A DNA stretch of 58,077 nt from IMG/VR virus record IMGVR_UViG_3300035034_002703, positions 1 to 58,077 of that record; one strand, given 5' to 3'. The notes under the pieces are model-generated. The model was not told the DNA's origin, made no database searches, and worked only from the letters and a program-made list of their open reading frames with translations. The translations under genes were made by a program, and so were the position numbers. Positions 57,750-58,077 of the stretch are shown here, piece after piece (position 1 is the first letter of the stretch; every line of letters starts with the position of its first letter). This DNA is from a virus.

Positions 57750-58077
57750 TCCACACATTCTAAAGCAAATCTTCGGAAGCAACCTTGTCGGCGGCTGGTG
57801 GATGGGGGACCACGAAGGCAATGTTGTGCCTGATTTTTCAGGCAATGGCCACGATGGTGTGGCAACGGACGTTGCTTTCGATCAGCCACCTCTTGCGTCG
57901 GGTCTGGTGGGGCGAAGTGGTTATTTCGATGGGGTGTCGGGAAGTATTGAAATAAACAACCCCCTCAATTTCGCACACCAGAACGGAGAACTGACACTAG
58001 AAACAGTCGTCAGTCTAGACGGAATTGGCGAAGAGGCATGGTGGGGCTTATGCGGGAATTTAATTAACTTCAGCAGC
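57743..58077 (+). CDS. LamG/concanavalin-like tail protein (partial)
   Basis: The gene begins at ATG 57743 and runs off the right edge. The 111 visible residues start MLNPHILKQIFGSNLVGGWW, then FSGNGHDGVATDVAFDQPPL and GLVGRSGYFDGVSGSIEINN, the opening of a laminin-G/concanavalin A-like lectin fold. Such domains occur in phage tail fibres and bind surface glycans. It could be a host-recognition protein. Confidence 0.7.

Noticed and set aside
1-58077. CRISPR array, insertion sequence or integrase
   Set aside because: No regularly spaced repeats, transposase or recombinase motifs were seen; the direct repeats found are promoter-like or coding.

Overview
The window is an internal stretch of a tailed double-stranded DNA phage genome; a gene is cut at each end. 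A long tail sheath (53902-56625) and a tube-like protein (56638-57303) point to a contractile-tailed myovirus. Portal, large terminase, head maturation protease and major capsid protein are all present. Genes are packed with ATGA or GTGA stop/start overlaps. No tRNA, rRNA, CRISPR, transposase or integrase was recognised. The bacterial host cannot be named from the sequence.

Layout. (1) 1-6.66 kb, mostly rightward: small phage proteins, a deoxyribosyltransferase-like protein, a Nudix-like protein, PIN-PhoH, and an acidic protein carrying a domain like the C-terminal domain of the RNA polymerase alpha subunit. (2) 6.67-21.2 kb, rightward: AAA+ ATPase, a C-family DNA polymerase, two DnaQ-type exonucleases, HD hydrolase, SSB, a PD-(D/E)XK-like protein, HU, and a nucleotide pathway (ThyA, a DHFR-dCMP deaminase fusion, dNMP kinase, class II ribonucleotide reductase). 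(3) 21.2-24.2 kb, leftward: a methyltransferase-like gene, about 330 bp of DNA with nested pseudoknot-forming repeats, and small genes separated by repeated hairpin and promoter-like elements. (4) 24.3-41.1 kb, rightward: small zinc protein, head-associated proteins, portal, a permuted NlpC/P60-like protein, a single-chain beta-beta' RNA polymerase of 2042 residues, a run of small glycine-zipper proteins, and large terminase. (5) 41.1-45.06 kb, leftward: four genes including a baseplate-spike-like protein. (6) 45.1-58.1 kb, rightward: head maturation protease, decoration-like protein, major capsid protein, neck proteins, sheath, tube and a LamG-type tail protein.

How the genes may work together. 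The polymerase, exonucleases, SSB and HU suggest a largely self-supplied replication system; dCMP deaminase, ThyA, DHFR, dNMP kinase and RNR supply precursors. The fused RNA polymerase lies in the late, virion-building cluster, next to the portal and terminase, not with the replication genes. This fits an RNA polymerase carried in the virion, though that is inference. Two signals need explaining. At least nine genes begin with nearly the same short peptide (M..M-I/L-V/L-K-x-A), and several head-region proteins are rich in internal K-x-A motifs. The tag often sits on proteins with glycine-zipper membrane segments. A protein set marked for packaging, processing or ejection together with the polymerase is the main hypothesis from this window.
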